Shown in pieces: positions 1-7,882 of a stretch of DNA of 64,000 nt. Each line of letters begins with the position of its first letter. Within the stretch, counting starts at the first letter, position 1. Under the pieces are notes generated by a model. It was not told where the DNA came from. It did no database searches and saw only the letters and a program-made list of their open reading frames with translations. The translations under genes were made by a program, and so were the position numbers. The DNA is from DASQFQ01 sp963805525 (GTDB lineage Bacteria; Actinomycetota; Thermoleophilia; Solirubrobacterales; Solirubrobacteraceae), in contig CAWDUT010000006.1 of the NCBI GenBank assembly GCA_963805525.1, forward strand, positions 1,674,001 to 1,738,000, read 5' to 3'.

Positions 1-419
1 GAGAAGCGGAGGCTCGCGAACCCGGTCCCGGCGCCGATGCCGCGGCCGTTGTAGGCCGACTGCGAGATCGAGCCACCCGGCGACAGCGGCGCGTCGGCGT
101 ACAGGCAGGCGACGACGTTCGCCTGCCCCGTCGTGATCGCGTGCGCGGCGTACTGCAGCATCGTCCCCGCACTTGAGCCGTAGGCGCTCATCGCATTGAC
201 GAGCGTCAGGTCCTCCAGGCCCAGGGACATCTGCAGCATCGGCGCCATCTCGGCGGAGTGGTTGGCGTTCATCAGCAGACCGTCTACGTCGTCCTTCGCC
301 AATCCCGCGTCGTCGAGCGCGAGTGCGAGCGCCTCGGCTGCGAAGTCCGTGGCCGTCCGGCCGTAGACCTTGCCCATCTCCGTCATTCCGAGGCCGGCGA
401 TCGCCGTCTGTCCCTTCAT
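1..419 (-). CDS. Thiolase-like (SCP-x/lipid-transfer type) protein, 3' part outside window
   Basis: Only the first 139 codons are present; the gene runs off the left edge. The N-terminus reads MKGQTAIAGLGMTEMGK, followed by an AAEAL helix and a VDGLLMNAN segment. This is the usual opening of non-decarboxylating SCP-x-like thiolases, as in the complete homologue at 16822-17964. An NAMSAYGSSAG segment stands where these proteins place the nucleophile loop; I see Ser there rather than Cys, so catalysis may differ. The ATG overlaps the stop of the CoA-transferase gene as ATGA, so the two are translationally coupled. Such proteins act on acyl-CoA thioesters in side-chain degradation; the substrate is unknown. 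Confidence 0.8.
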   Translation of the reverse strand, partial: MKGQTAIAGLGMTEMGKVYGRTATDFAAEALALALDDAGLAKDDVDGLLMNANHSAEMAPMLQMSLGLEDLTLVNAMSAYGSSAGTMLQYAAHAITTGQANVVACLYADAPLSPGGSISQSAYNGRGIGAGTGFASLRF

Positions 420-2845
420 GCCGCCAGCGCTCCCGCCGGCGTGGGCAGCGGCTCCTCGAGGACGCCGGCCGCGAAGAGCGCCTCGATCTCCGGCTCCGGC
501 AGGCCGAGCACTTTGGCGCAGATCTCGCGCGTATGCTCGCCGTGCTGCGGCGCCGGGCTGACACGGATCGGCGGTACGCGCCGCGAGCGGAACGGGCCGT
601 TCTCCAGGCGGACGGCCCCCAGGCCGGGCTGGTGCATCTCGCGGTGGAGGCCGCGCGACACCAGGTGCCGGTCGTGCTCGTGGTCGTCCGGTCGCATCAT
701 CATCGCCGCGGGCACGCCAGCGACCTGAAGGCGTTCCATCACGGTGCGGGGGGCGAGCTTGCGCGTCCACTCGGTTAGGTGGCGGTCGAGGAGCTCCGCG
801 TTGGCGATGCGCTGCGCTGCGGTGCCGAACGACCCGGCGGCGGCCCATTCCGGGTCGCCGAGGACGCGGCGGAGCGCGAGCCATTGCTCGTCATCGCGGA
901 CCGTGATGACGCACCACTCGTCGTCGCCGTCGCACGGGTAGACGCCCCAGGGTGCGCCGGGCTCGCCACATCCGGCGTCGAGCGAGGCAGCGAGGAAGAC
1001 GTCGGCGAGCTGGTTGACGATCATCTCGGCCTGTGCGCTCTCGAGGTACGCGCCTGCCTCCGTCCGGCGCCTGCGGATGAGCGCTGCGAGCACCGTCGCC
1101 GCGCACACACGAGCGCCGTAGTGGTCCGGGTAGATCGTGGTCGGCTCGCCGAACGCGAGCTCGTCATCCGGATAGCGCCACAGGCTCGCGATCCCCGAGA
1201 CGCAGCGCACGATCGGGCCGTAGCCGAGCCATCGGCTCCACGGGCCGGTCGAGCCGAGGGCGTTGGTGCTGAGCATGACGACGTCGGGCTTGACGGCGCG
1301 CAGCGACTCGTAGCCGAGCCCGAGCTTCTCGAGGGTCCCCGGCTTGAAGTTCTCGAGCACGACGTCGGCCCCGGCGACGAGCCGCTTGAGGAGTGCGGCA
1401 CCCTCCGGTGTCCGCAGGTTCACGCCGAAGCTGCGCTTGTTGCGGCTGCCGGACACGAAGCTGTGCGACAGCTTGCCGCCGTAGCCAACGCGCGCCGCGT
1501 CGGGGAAGGCGCGGTTCTCGATCTTGATGACGTCGGCGCCCTGGTCGGCGAGCAGGCGCCCGATCTCGTTGCCGATGACGATGATCCCGAAGTCGATGAC
1601 GCGCAGACCGGCGAGCGGCCGCCCCGACGCGACGCCTGCGGTCCTGGCTCGCGCCGCCGGCCGCTTGCCGGGTGCGCGGGCCAGGTCGTCATTGTGCTCG
1701 CCCGGCTCGGGCGCGCGATGACGAAAGCCGGCACGCCTCCCGTCGACCTCACAGAACCCGCTCGGCAGCCGGCCGTGCAGTCCCGGCGCGACCTCGGCGT
1801 CGACGAACGCGCTGCGGGACTCGAAGTGCTCGCTTGCGAGCACCTCGGACACGTCGAGGACCGGCGCGACCGGCACACCGCGCGCCTGACCCTCCGCCGC
1901 GATCGCGCCCTTCGTCGTGCCGGCGAAGAGCGTGGCGTACAGGTCGTGGAGCTCGGCGGACGCCTCGAGCCGCTCCGTGATCGTGTCGTACCGCTCGTCC
2001 TGGAACGCTGCGGGCTCGCCGAGCCACGCCCGCATCGCGCGCCACTGGCGCGGCGCCAGCACCACGACCCGCACGAACCCGTCCGCGCACGGGAAGATCG
2101 GATACAGGCCGGCCTCGGGCCGCCCGCGGGTCGACGGGAAGGCCGAGGCGCGGCTCACCGAGGCGGCGCCGTAGGCGGGATCGACGATCTGTGCGGCCGC
2201 CTCGAGGATCGAGAAGTCCACGTGATCCCCGCGTCCGGTCTGGAGGCGATGCCAGTAGGCGACGAGTGTCGCCCACGCCGCCTGGATCGCGGTCGTCTCG
2301 TAGGCCATGCCCGCCGGCGTGTGCATGGGGTCGCGCCCGGCCAGGCCGGACCGGCTGAGCATTCCGCTCATGGCCATGTGGACCGAGTCGTTGCCCTCCC
2401 AGTCGCGGTAGTCGCCGGTCTGGCCGAAGTCGGTGATCGACGTGATCACGAGCTCGGGGTTGCGCGCGAGCGCGACGTCAGGGCCGAGCCCGAGCGCCGC
2501 CAGCGAGCCGGGCCGCGTCGTCTCGATCCAGATGTCCGCCGACTCGAGCAGCGCCAGCAGGCGCTCGCGCTCGGCCGGCGCCGCGAGGTCGAGGGTGACG
2601 CCGCGCTTGTTCGCGTTGCGGACGGCGAAGGAGAGGCTGGTGGCGCCGTGGAACGGCGCCAGGCGGCGCGAGCCGGCGCCGCCGGGCGGCTCGACGCGGA
2701 TCACGTCGGCACCGAGGTCGGCGAGGAACCGTCCGCACGTCTCGCCCTTCTCGTCGGCCATGTCGACCACTCGAACGCCGGCGAGCAGCGCGTGCGGGGT
2801 CGCATCGACCGTTCTCCAGAGCGTGTCCTCGCGCGATCGTGACAT
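416..2845 (-). CDS. Tandem two-domain class III CoA-transferase (CaiB/BaiF family)
   Basis: About 809 residues, twice the usual family length, built of two complete CaiB/BaiF domains. The first opens with LLAGVRVVDM and the second, about 390 residues later, with PLAGLRVIDF; each has the conserved LADxGADVIxxE segment. Family members move CoA from an acyl-CoA donor to a carboxylic acid through an aspartyl-CoA adduct. The Asp expected after a proline-containing loop is present in domain 2 (YPDHYGA) but the matching place in domain 1 reads MAYETTA, so only domain 2 may be catalytic. ATG at 2845 is preferred because the family fold begins soon after; an in-frame ATG at 2875 is possible. The start region lies in two palindromic operators shared with the divergent TetR gene. 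Confidence 0.88.
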   Translation of the reverse strand: MSRSREDTLWRTVDATPHALLAGVRVVDMADEKGETCGRFLADLGADVIRVEPPGGAGSRRLAPFHGATSLSFAVRNANKRGVTLDLAAPAERERLLALLESADIWIETTRPGSLAALGLGPDVALARNPELVITSITDFGQTGDYRDWEGNDSVHMAMSGMLSRSGLAGRDPMHTPAGMAYETTAIQAAWATLVAYWHRLQTGRGDHVDFSILEAAAQIVDPAYGAASVSRASAFPSTRGRPEAGLYPIFPCADGFVRVVVLAPRQWRAMRAWLGEPAAFQDERYDTITERLEASAELHDLYATLFAGTTKGAIAAEGQARGVPVAPVLDVSEVLASEHFESRSAFVDAEVAPGLHGRLPSGFCEVDGRRAGFRHRAPEPGEHNDDLARAPGKRPAARARTAGVASGRPLAGLRVIDFGIIVIGNEIGRLLADQGADVIKIENRAFPDAARVGYGGKLSHSFVSGSRNKRSFGVNLRTPEGAALLKRLVAGADVVLENFKPGTLEKLGLGYESLRAVKPDVVMLSTNALGSTGPWSRWLGYGPIVRCVSGIASLWRYPDDELAFGEPTTIYPDHYGARVCAATVLAALIRRRRTEAGAYLESAQAEMIVNQLADVFLAASLDAGCGEPGAPWGVYPCDGDDEWCVITVRDDEQWLALRRVLGDPEWAAAGSFGTAAQRIANAELLDRHLTEWTRKLAPRTVMERLQVAGVPAAMMMRPDDHEHDRHLVSRGLHREMHQPGLGAVRLENGPFRSRRVPPIRVSPAPQHGEHTREICAKVLGLPEPEIEALFAAGVLEEPLPTPAGALAA

Positions 2846-2874
2846 GGTAATGTCAGCGTGACATGAGCATGTCA
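2840..2874. promoter_or_regulatory. Two perfect TGACAT-N4-ATGTCA palindromes (operator pair)
   Basis: TGACAT-GGTA-ATGTCA occupies 2840-2855 and TGACAT-GAGC-ATGTCA occupies 2859-2874. Both are perfect 6-4-6 inverted repeats with centres 19 bp apart, that is on nearly the same face of the helix. They lie over the start of the CoA-transferase and 30 bp before the divergent TetR gene. This is the classical layout of a TetR-type autoregulated operator. Binding by the neighbouring TetR is inference. Confidence 0.75.
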
Positions 2875-2903
2875 TCAAGTCAAGCCCTTGTCAGAAATGC
2901 ATA

Positions 2904-3509
2904 ATGGGCGCGATGAGTGAACCCGCTCGAAGCGAGCCCCGGCGCCGGTCGTCGCTCCGGGACCAGCAGGCGGACCTGACCCGCGAGCTGATCATGCGGG
3001 CGTTCCAGGGCCTGCTCCAGAACGACCATCCGGACGCGATCACCTTCCCGCAGGTCGCCGAGGCGGCCGGGGTCTCGCTGCGGACCGTGTACCGCTACTT
3101 CCCGACGCGGGTCGACCTGCTCCAGAGCGCCGCGGCCTGGCTCGCGGAGTTCACCGGCGGCGCGCGCTGGGACGACCCGCGGACGGTGGACAACCTGGCC
3201 GGCACGGTCCCTGAGATGGGCCGTGTGTTCGACGAGCACACCAACGTCTTCCGGGCGCTGGCGGGCGATGAGCTGCAAGAGCAGCGTCGCGTCGCGGTGG
3301 CGGCGGCCGTGGCCGAGGTGTCGGGCACCTTGCCGGCCGATGAGGCGCGGCGCGCCGAGGCGGTGCTCGGTTGCCTCCGTTCCGGGCGTGCATGGCTCGC
3401 GCTTCACGATCACTACGGCCTCGACGGGGACGAGATCGTGGCGGCGCTGGACTGGGCCGCACGCACGCTGCTCGGGGATGTCCGGCGCCGCAACGAGGCG
3501 GCCGGCTGA
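2904..3509 (+). CDS. TetR/AcrR-family transcriptional regulator
   Basis: 201 residues. An N-terminal helix-turn-helix at about residues 28-75 contains FPQVAEAAGVSLRTVYRYFP, the TetR signature. The C-terminal ligand domain is not diagnostic. It is divergent from the tandem CoA-transferase, and the 58-bp gap between them holds two perfect palindromes, so it most likely represses both itself and that gene until a pathway acyl-CoA or acid binds. ATG at 2904 or 2913 could start the protein; neither has a good ribosome binding site. The 3' end overlaps the convergent aldehyde dehydrogenase reading frame by 97 bp. Confidence 0.85.
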   Translation: MGAMSEPARSEPRRRSSLRDQQADLTRELIMRAFQGLLQNDHPDAITFPQVAEAAGVSLRTVYRYFPTRVDLLQSAAAWLAEFTGGARWDDPRTVDNLAGTVPEMGRVFDEHTNVFRALAGDELQEQRRVAVAAAVAEVSGTLPADEARRAEAVLGCLRSGRAWLALHDHYGLDGDEIVAALDWAARTLLGDVRRRNEAAG

Positions 3510-4942
3510 GGCCACGGGGCGGTCAGCTGCTGCAGCTCGACGTATTCGTCGATGCCCTCCAGCCCGTACTCTCGGCCGAGGCCAGACCGCTTGAAGCCAC
3601 CGAACGGGCCGCCGATGTCGAGCATCGAGATGTTGACCCCGATGCTGCCCGTGCGGATCCGCGCGGCGATGCGCCGTCCGTGCTCCTCGTCGCCGCTCCA
3701 GACGCTGCCGGAGAGGCCGTAAACGGAGTCGTTGGCGATGGCGATCGCCTCCGCCTCGTCGGCGTAGGGGATCACGGCGACGACGGGGCCGAAGATCTCC
3801 TCCTGGGCGATCGTCATGCCGTTGTCCACGTCCGCAAAGACGGTCGGCTCGACGAAGTAGCCGCGCTCGTGCTCCTGCGGGCGACCGCCTCCGAGCACGA
3901 CCCGCGCGCCCTCGCGCGTTCCCGAGGCGACGTAGCCCTCGACGCGCTCGCGCTGCGCCTCGCTGATCAGCGGACCCACCGTGGTCTCTGGGTCGGCGGG
4001 GTCGCCGACCAGGAACGTGCCGATCGTCGCGGTCAGTGCCTCGACGACCGCGTCGTAACGGCTGCGCGGCGCAAGCACTCGCGTCTGGTTGATGCAGGCC
4101 TGCCCGCTGTTGCGCATCGTCGCCGGCGCGAGCGCCGGGATCACCGCGTCGAGGTCGGCGTCGTCGAGGATGATCGCCGCCGACTTGCCCCCCAGCTCGA
4201 GCGAGCAGCGCTTGATCTGCTCACCGCAGATCGCGCCGATCCGGCTGCCCGCGCGCGTGCTGCCGGTGAAGCTGATCTTGTCGACCAGCGGGTGGCTGAC
4301 GAGCTCCTCGCTCACCTTGCGATCGGCGGGGACGACGTTCAGGACGCCGTGGGGCAGCCCCGCCGCTTCGAAGATCTCGGCGAGCAGGAACGCGTAGAGC
4401 GGCGTCTCCTCCGCCGGCTTGAGCACGACGGTGCAGCCGGTGAGCAGCGCGGGGCAGAGCTTCGGCATCGTGAGCCCCAGCGGGAAGTTCCAGGGGACGA
4501 TCGCGCCGACGACGCCGACCGGCTCGCGGCGCACGAGCAGGCTCGAGAAGACGCCAGGGCGCTCCTCCGCCCACGGGTACGCCTCCGCTTGGTCGGCGTG
4601 CCAGTCGAGGAAGAGCTTCGCCACGTCGACCTGGAGGCCGACGCCTTCGATCGGGGATCCGACCTCGAGCGTCGTCAGCTGCGCGAGCTCGTCCGCACGG
4701 GCCTCGATCTGTTCGCCCGCCCGGCGCAGGACCGCCGCTCGCTCGGCCGCGGTCGCGCGCGGCCACGGGCCGTCGTCGAACGCCGCGCGCGCCGCGCGCA
4801 CGGCGCGGTCGACGTCGGCGGATCCGGCAAGCGCCGCGCGGCCGATGGGCTCTTCCGTGAACGGATAGATGACCTCCGTGGTCTGACCGCTCGCCGGCTC
4901 GATCCACTCGCCGCCCACGTAGAGGAAGTCGCGCTCGATCAT
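3413..4942 (-). CDS. Aldehyde dehydrogenase (NAD(P)+-dependent)
   Basis: 509 residues of the ALDH superfamily, oxidising an aldehyde to the acid. Visible features are the VPWNFPLGL segment at about 149-157, the KPAEETP cofactor loop, FTGSTRAG, the general base Glu249 in LELGGKS, and the nucleophile Cys283 in NSGQACINQ. IFGPVVAVIPY and the C-terminal PFGGFKRSGLGREYG follow. The start is set by an AGGAGA ribosome site six bases before ATG 4942. The last 35 or so residues (after VELQQL) go beyond the family end and are read antisense to the 3' end of the TetR gene. The start lies only 11 bp from the divergent alcohol dehydrogenase, which suggests a paired alcohol to aldehyde to acid step. Confidence 0.93.
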   Translation of the reverse strand: MIERDFLYVGGEWIEPASGQTTEVIYPFTEEPIGRAALAGSADVDRAVRAARAAFDDGPWPRATAAERAAVLRRAGEQIEARADELAQLTTLEVGSPIEGVGLQVDVAKLFLDWHADQAEAYPWAEERPGVFSSLLVRREPVGVVGAIVPWNFPLGLTMPKLCPALLTGCTVVLKPAEETPLYAFLLAEIFEAAGLPHGVLNVVPADRKVSEELVSHPLVDKISFTGSTRAGSRIGAICGEQIKRCSLELGGKSAAIILDDADLDAVIPALAPATMRNSGQACINQTRVLAPRSRYDAVVEALTATIGTFLVGDPADPETTVGPLISEAQRERVEGYVASGTREGARVVLGGGRPQEHERGYFVEPTVFADVDNGMTIAQEEIFGPVVAVIPYADEAEAIAIANDSVYGLSGSVWSGDEEHGRRIAARIRTGSIGVNISMLDIGGPFGGFKRSGLGREYGLEGIDEYVELQQLTAPWPQPAASLRRRTSPSSVRAAQSSAATISSPSRP

Positions 4943-4953
4943 ATGGTTCTCCT

Positions 4954-6057
4954 GTGATCGTCCAAGCCGCCGTCGCCGAGGCCGCCGACCGTCCGTTCAC
5001 GCTCCAGGAGGTCGAGCTCGACGAGCCGCGCGCGGACGAGATCCTGGTCAGGCTCGTCGCATGCGGCATCTGTCACACGGACATGAGCATGCGGCAGCTC
5101 TGGCCGCGCCTTGCGGGGAACGCCGGGCGCTATCCCGTCGTGTTCGGGCACGAGGGCGCCGGCGTCGTCGAGCGGGTCGGCGACTCCGTCGAGCGGGTCC
5201 GGCCGGGCGACGCGGTCGTCATGAGCTACCGGAGCTGCCGCGCATGTCCCGAGTGCGCCGCCGGCCGGCCGTACTACTGCGCGCGGTTCGCCGCGCTCAA
5301 CGCGAGCGGCGTCCGACTCGACGGGTCGACGACGCTGAGCGCGAACGGGCGTCCCGTGTACGGGTCGTTCTTCGGGCAGTCGAGCTTCGCGAGCTACGCA
5401 CTGGCGTACGAGGACAACGTGGTCGTGGTGGGGGGAGACGTCGACCTCAGCGTGGCGGCGCCGTTCGGCTGCGGCGTGCAGACCGGCGCCGGCACGGTCA
5501 TGAACGTCCTCGAGCTCGACGAGGGCTCGTCGCTCGTCGTGTTCGGCGCGGGCGGCGTGGGCCTCCCGGCGGTCATGGCGGCGCGGGCGCTCGGCGTCGC
5601 CACCATCGTCGTGGTCGATCCCGCCCTTGCTCGCCGGCAGCTCGCCGCCGAGGTGGGTGCCACCGTGACCCTCGACCCAGAGGTCGACGACGTGGTCGAG
5701 GCGGTGCGGGACCACACGCGCGGCGGGGCGACCAGCGCGATCGAGACGACGGCGATCGCCGACGTTCTCCTGCAGGCTCTGGACTGCCTCGGCGCTCGCG
5801 GCACGTGCGTCGCGCTGGGCGTCGGCATGCCGGAATTCGCCTTCGGTATGGAGCGGCTCGGGCGCGGCAAGTCGTTGCGGACGACGATCGAGGGCGACTC
5901 GGATCCGCACGAGTTCATTCCGAGGCTCCTGCAGTTGCACGCCCGCGGCGAGCTTCCCGTCGAGAAGCTCATCCGGACCTACCGCTTCTCCGACTTCGGC
6001 CGGGCGCTGCGCGATGCCGAGTCCGGCGCGACGATCAAGCCGGTGCTGGTCCACTAG
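4954..6057 (+). CDS. Zinc-dependent alcohol dehydrogenase (MDR family)
   Basis: 367 residues, starting with GTG. It has the catalytic zinc motif GICHTD (Cys40) with GHEGAGVVE (His66). The four structural-zinc cysteines in CRACPEC plus YYC (about 95, 98, 101, 109) and a Rossmann GAGGVG stretch near 200 follow. It is like the aryl/benzyl-alcohol and class III-type dehydrogenases that oxidise a primary alcohol with NAD+. No ribosome site precedes the GTG and the 11-bp gap to the divergent aldehyde dehydrogenase leaves no room for a promoter. Its control elements must therefore lie inside the neighbouring reading frame. The stop overlaps the convergent enoyl-CoA hydratase by 4 bp. Confidence 0.9.
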   Translation: MIVQAAVAEAADRPFTLQEVELDEPRADEILVRLVACGICHTDMSMRQLWPRLAGNAGRYPVVFGHEGAGVVERVGDSVERVRPGDAVVMSYRSCRACPECAAGRPYYCARFAALNASGVRLDGSTTLSANGRPVYGSFFGQSSFASYALAYEDNVVVVGGDVDLSVAAPFGCGVQTGAGTVMNVLELDEGSSLVVFGAGGVGLPAVMAARALGVATIVVVDPALARRQLAAEVGATVTLDPEVDDVVEAVRDHTRGGATSAIETTAIADVLLQALDCLGARGTCVALGVGMPEFAFGMERLGRGKSLRTTIEGDSDPHEFIPRLLQLHARGELPVEKLIRTYRFSDFGRALRDAESGATIKPVLVH

Positions 6058-6842
6058 CGCCCCGTCCACTGCGGCCTGCGCTTCTCTGAGAACGCCTTCG
6101 GGCCCTCGACGAAGTCCGCCGACGCCAGCAGCCGCAGCAGCCGATCATGGTCGCGGGCGAGCGCGTCGTCGACGCTGTGCAGCAGGCCGTCGAACGCGGC
6201 TTCCTTCGTCAGCTGAACGGAGAGGGGTGAGCACTCGAGGATCGCCTCCGCCCACCGTTCCGCCGCCGGCATCAGGTCCGCGATCGGCACCACCTCGTTG
6301 ACCAGCCCGATCCGCTGCGCCTCCTCGGCGCCGAAGAGGCGGCCGGTCAGCAGGAGTCCCATCGCGACCTTGAACGGCAGTTGGCGTGCCAGCCGGTGCA
6401 CCCCGCCGGCGCCGGCGAAGAGGCCGACGCGCGGCTCGGGCAGCCCGAACCGGGCGTGGTCGGCGGCGATGATGATGTCGCAGGCGAGCGCCATCTCCAG
6501 TCCGCCGCCGACGGCGACCCCGTTGACCGCCGCGATCATCGGCTTCGGGCACTGGAAGTCGCGCGTGATCCGCCCGAACGGAGGCCGAGCGTCGCCTTGG
6601 ACGTCACCGCCGTTGGCCGTCCGCTCGGCGGTGACCTTGAGATCATTGCCGGCCGAGAACGCTCGCTCGCCGGACCCGGTGAGGATCGCGACCCAGACGT
6701 CGGGATCGTCGCGGAAGTCCTCCCAGATCTCGGCGAGCTCGAGGTGCGCCTCGAGGTGCAGCGCGTTCATCACCTCGGGTCGGTTCAGCGTGATGTAGGC
6801 GATCCGCCCCCGCTTCTCGTATGTCGCGAACCGGTAGCTCAT
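6054..6842 (-). CDS. Enoyl-CoA hydratase/isomerase (crotonase family)
   Basis: 262 residues. The crotonase fold is clear from ITLNRPEVMNAL, the first oxyanion-hole segment GERAFSAGNDLK at about 56-67, and the second at NGVAVGGGLEMALACD. PEPRVGLFAGAGG follows, with Glu in the position used as a catalytic acid/base. It hydrates or isomerises a 2-enoyl-CoA in beta-oxidation. The start overlaps the stop of the LLM oxidoreductase by 4 bp (ATGA), so it is the last gene of a minus-strand operon with that gene and the ABC transporter genes. Confidence 0.9.
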   Translation of the reverse strand: MSYRFATYEKRGRIAYITLNRPEVMNALHLEAHLELAEIWEDFRDDPDVWVAILTGSGERAFSAGNDLKVTAERTANGGDVQGDARPPFGRITRDFQCPKPMIAAVNGVAVGGGLEMALACDIIIAADHARFGLPEPRVGLFAGAGGVHRLARQLPFKVAMGLLLTGRLFGAEEAQRIGLVNEVVPIADLMPAAERWAEAILECSPLSVQLTKEAAFDGLLHSVDDALARDHDRLLRLLASADFVEGPKAFSEKRRPQWTGR

Positions 6843-7882
6843 CCGAGCACCAGCTCCGCGGCTTGGCGCAGCGTCTCGGGGGGACCGGCGATCAGCAGCG
6901 AGGTGACGCTCGACTCGCGCCAGGCCTCCAGGTCGTGGCGGATCTTGTCGGCGGGCCCGATGAGCGCGAGCTCCTCGACGAGCTTCGTCGGGACGGCCGC
7001 GGCGGCCTCGTCCTTCTTCCCGTCGAGGTAGAGCGCCTGGATCTTGGCGGCCTCGGCCTCATAGCCCATCCGCACCGCCACGTCGTGGTGGAAGTTCGCG
7101 CCGCGGGCCCCCATCCCGCCGAAGTAGAGGGCGAACCGGGGGCGAACCAGGTCCGCGGCCTCCTCCACATCGTCGTGGACGATGAACGGGATCGACGCGA
7201 GGACCTCGAAGTCGGGCCGCGGCTCCCCACGCCGCGCGAAGCCCTCCTCCAGCCGCGGGCGGTAGAGCTCGGCATCGTGGTGTGGCGAGTAGAACAGCGC
7301 GAGCCAGCCGTCCGCGATCTCGGCGGTCAGCGCGATGTTCTTGGGTCCCTCGGTGGCCAGGTAGACCGGCAGGTGCTCGCGCAGTGGGTGCAGCGTGGAC
7401 TTCAGCGGCTTGCCGAGCCCGGTGACGCCGTCGCGCCCGTTCGCCGGCAGGGGGTAGTGGGGCCCGCCGGAGGCGACACGCTCGCGCCGGGCGACGACGT
7501 CGCGGACGATCCCGACGTACTCGCGCGTGCGGGCCAGGGGCCTCGCGAACGGCTCGCCGTACCAACCCTCGACGACCTGCGGACCGGAAACCCCGAGGCC
7601 GAGGACGAAGCGCCCGCCGCTGAGGTGGTCCATGGTCATCGCCGCCATCGCCGCCGCGGTGGGGCGGCGGGCGCTCATCTGCATGATCGCCGTCCCGAGC
7701 CGGATCTTCTCGGTGTGTGAGCCCCACCACGCCAGCGGCGTGAGCACGTCACAGCCGTACGCCTCCGACGTCCAGACGGAGTCGAAGCCCAAGCGCTCCG
7801 CCTCCGTGACGGACTCCAGCGCACTGGGCGGCGGTGGCCCCGCCGCCCAGTAGCCGGTGTTCAGGCCGAGCTTGAGGTTCAC
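6839..7882 (-). CDS. LLM-class flavin-dependent oxidoreductase (probably F420-dependent)
   Basis: 347 residues with a luciferase-like TIM barrel. LGLNTGYW opens it; AERLGFDSVWTSEAYGCD and then LGTAIMQMSARRPTAAAMAAMT and GRFVLGLGVSGP are typical of the actinobacterial F420-dependent branch. The family oxidises or reduces diverse substrates, often as the first attack on a ring or ketone. It overlaps the upstream binding-protein gene and downstream hydratase by 4 bp each, so it is co-translated with an importer and may act on the imported compound. Cofactor choice (F420 or FMN) is inferred. Confidence 0.88.
   Translation of the reverse strand: MNLKLGLNTGYWAAGPPPPSALESVTEAERLGFDSVWTSEAYGCDVLTPLAWWGSHTEKIRLGTAIMQMSARRPTAAAMAAMTMDHLSGGRFVLGLGVSGPQVVEGWYGEPFARPLARTREYVGIVRDVVARRERVASGGPHYPLPANGRDGVTGLGKPLKSTLHPLREHLPVYLATEGPKNIALTAEIADGWLALFYSPHHDAELYRPRLEEGFARRGEPRPDFEVLASIPFIVHDDVEEAADLVRPRFALYFGGMGARGANFHHDVAVRMGYEAEAAKIQALYLDGKKDEAAAAVPTKLVEELALIGPADKIRHDLEAWRESSVTSLLIAGPPETLRQAAELVLG

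Noticed and set aside
779..2842. 687-codon plus-strand frame across the CoA-transferase gene
   Set aside because: It is the GC-rich antisense shadow of a clear two-domain enzyme; its own translation is Arg/Ala/Glu-rich with no domain.
3371..4957. 528-codon plus-strand frame over the aldehyde dehydrogenase
   Set aside because: Antisense shadow; low complexity and no start signal, while the minus-strand enzyme has all catalytic residues.
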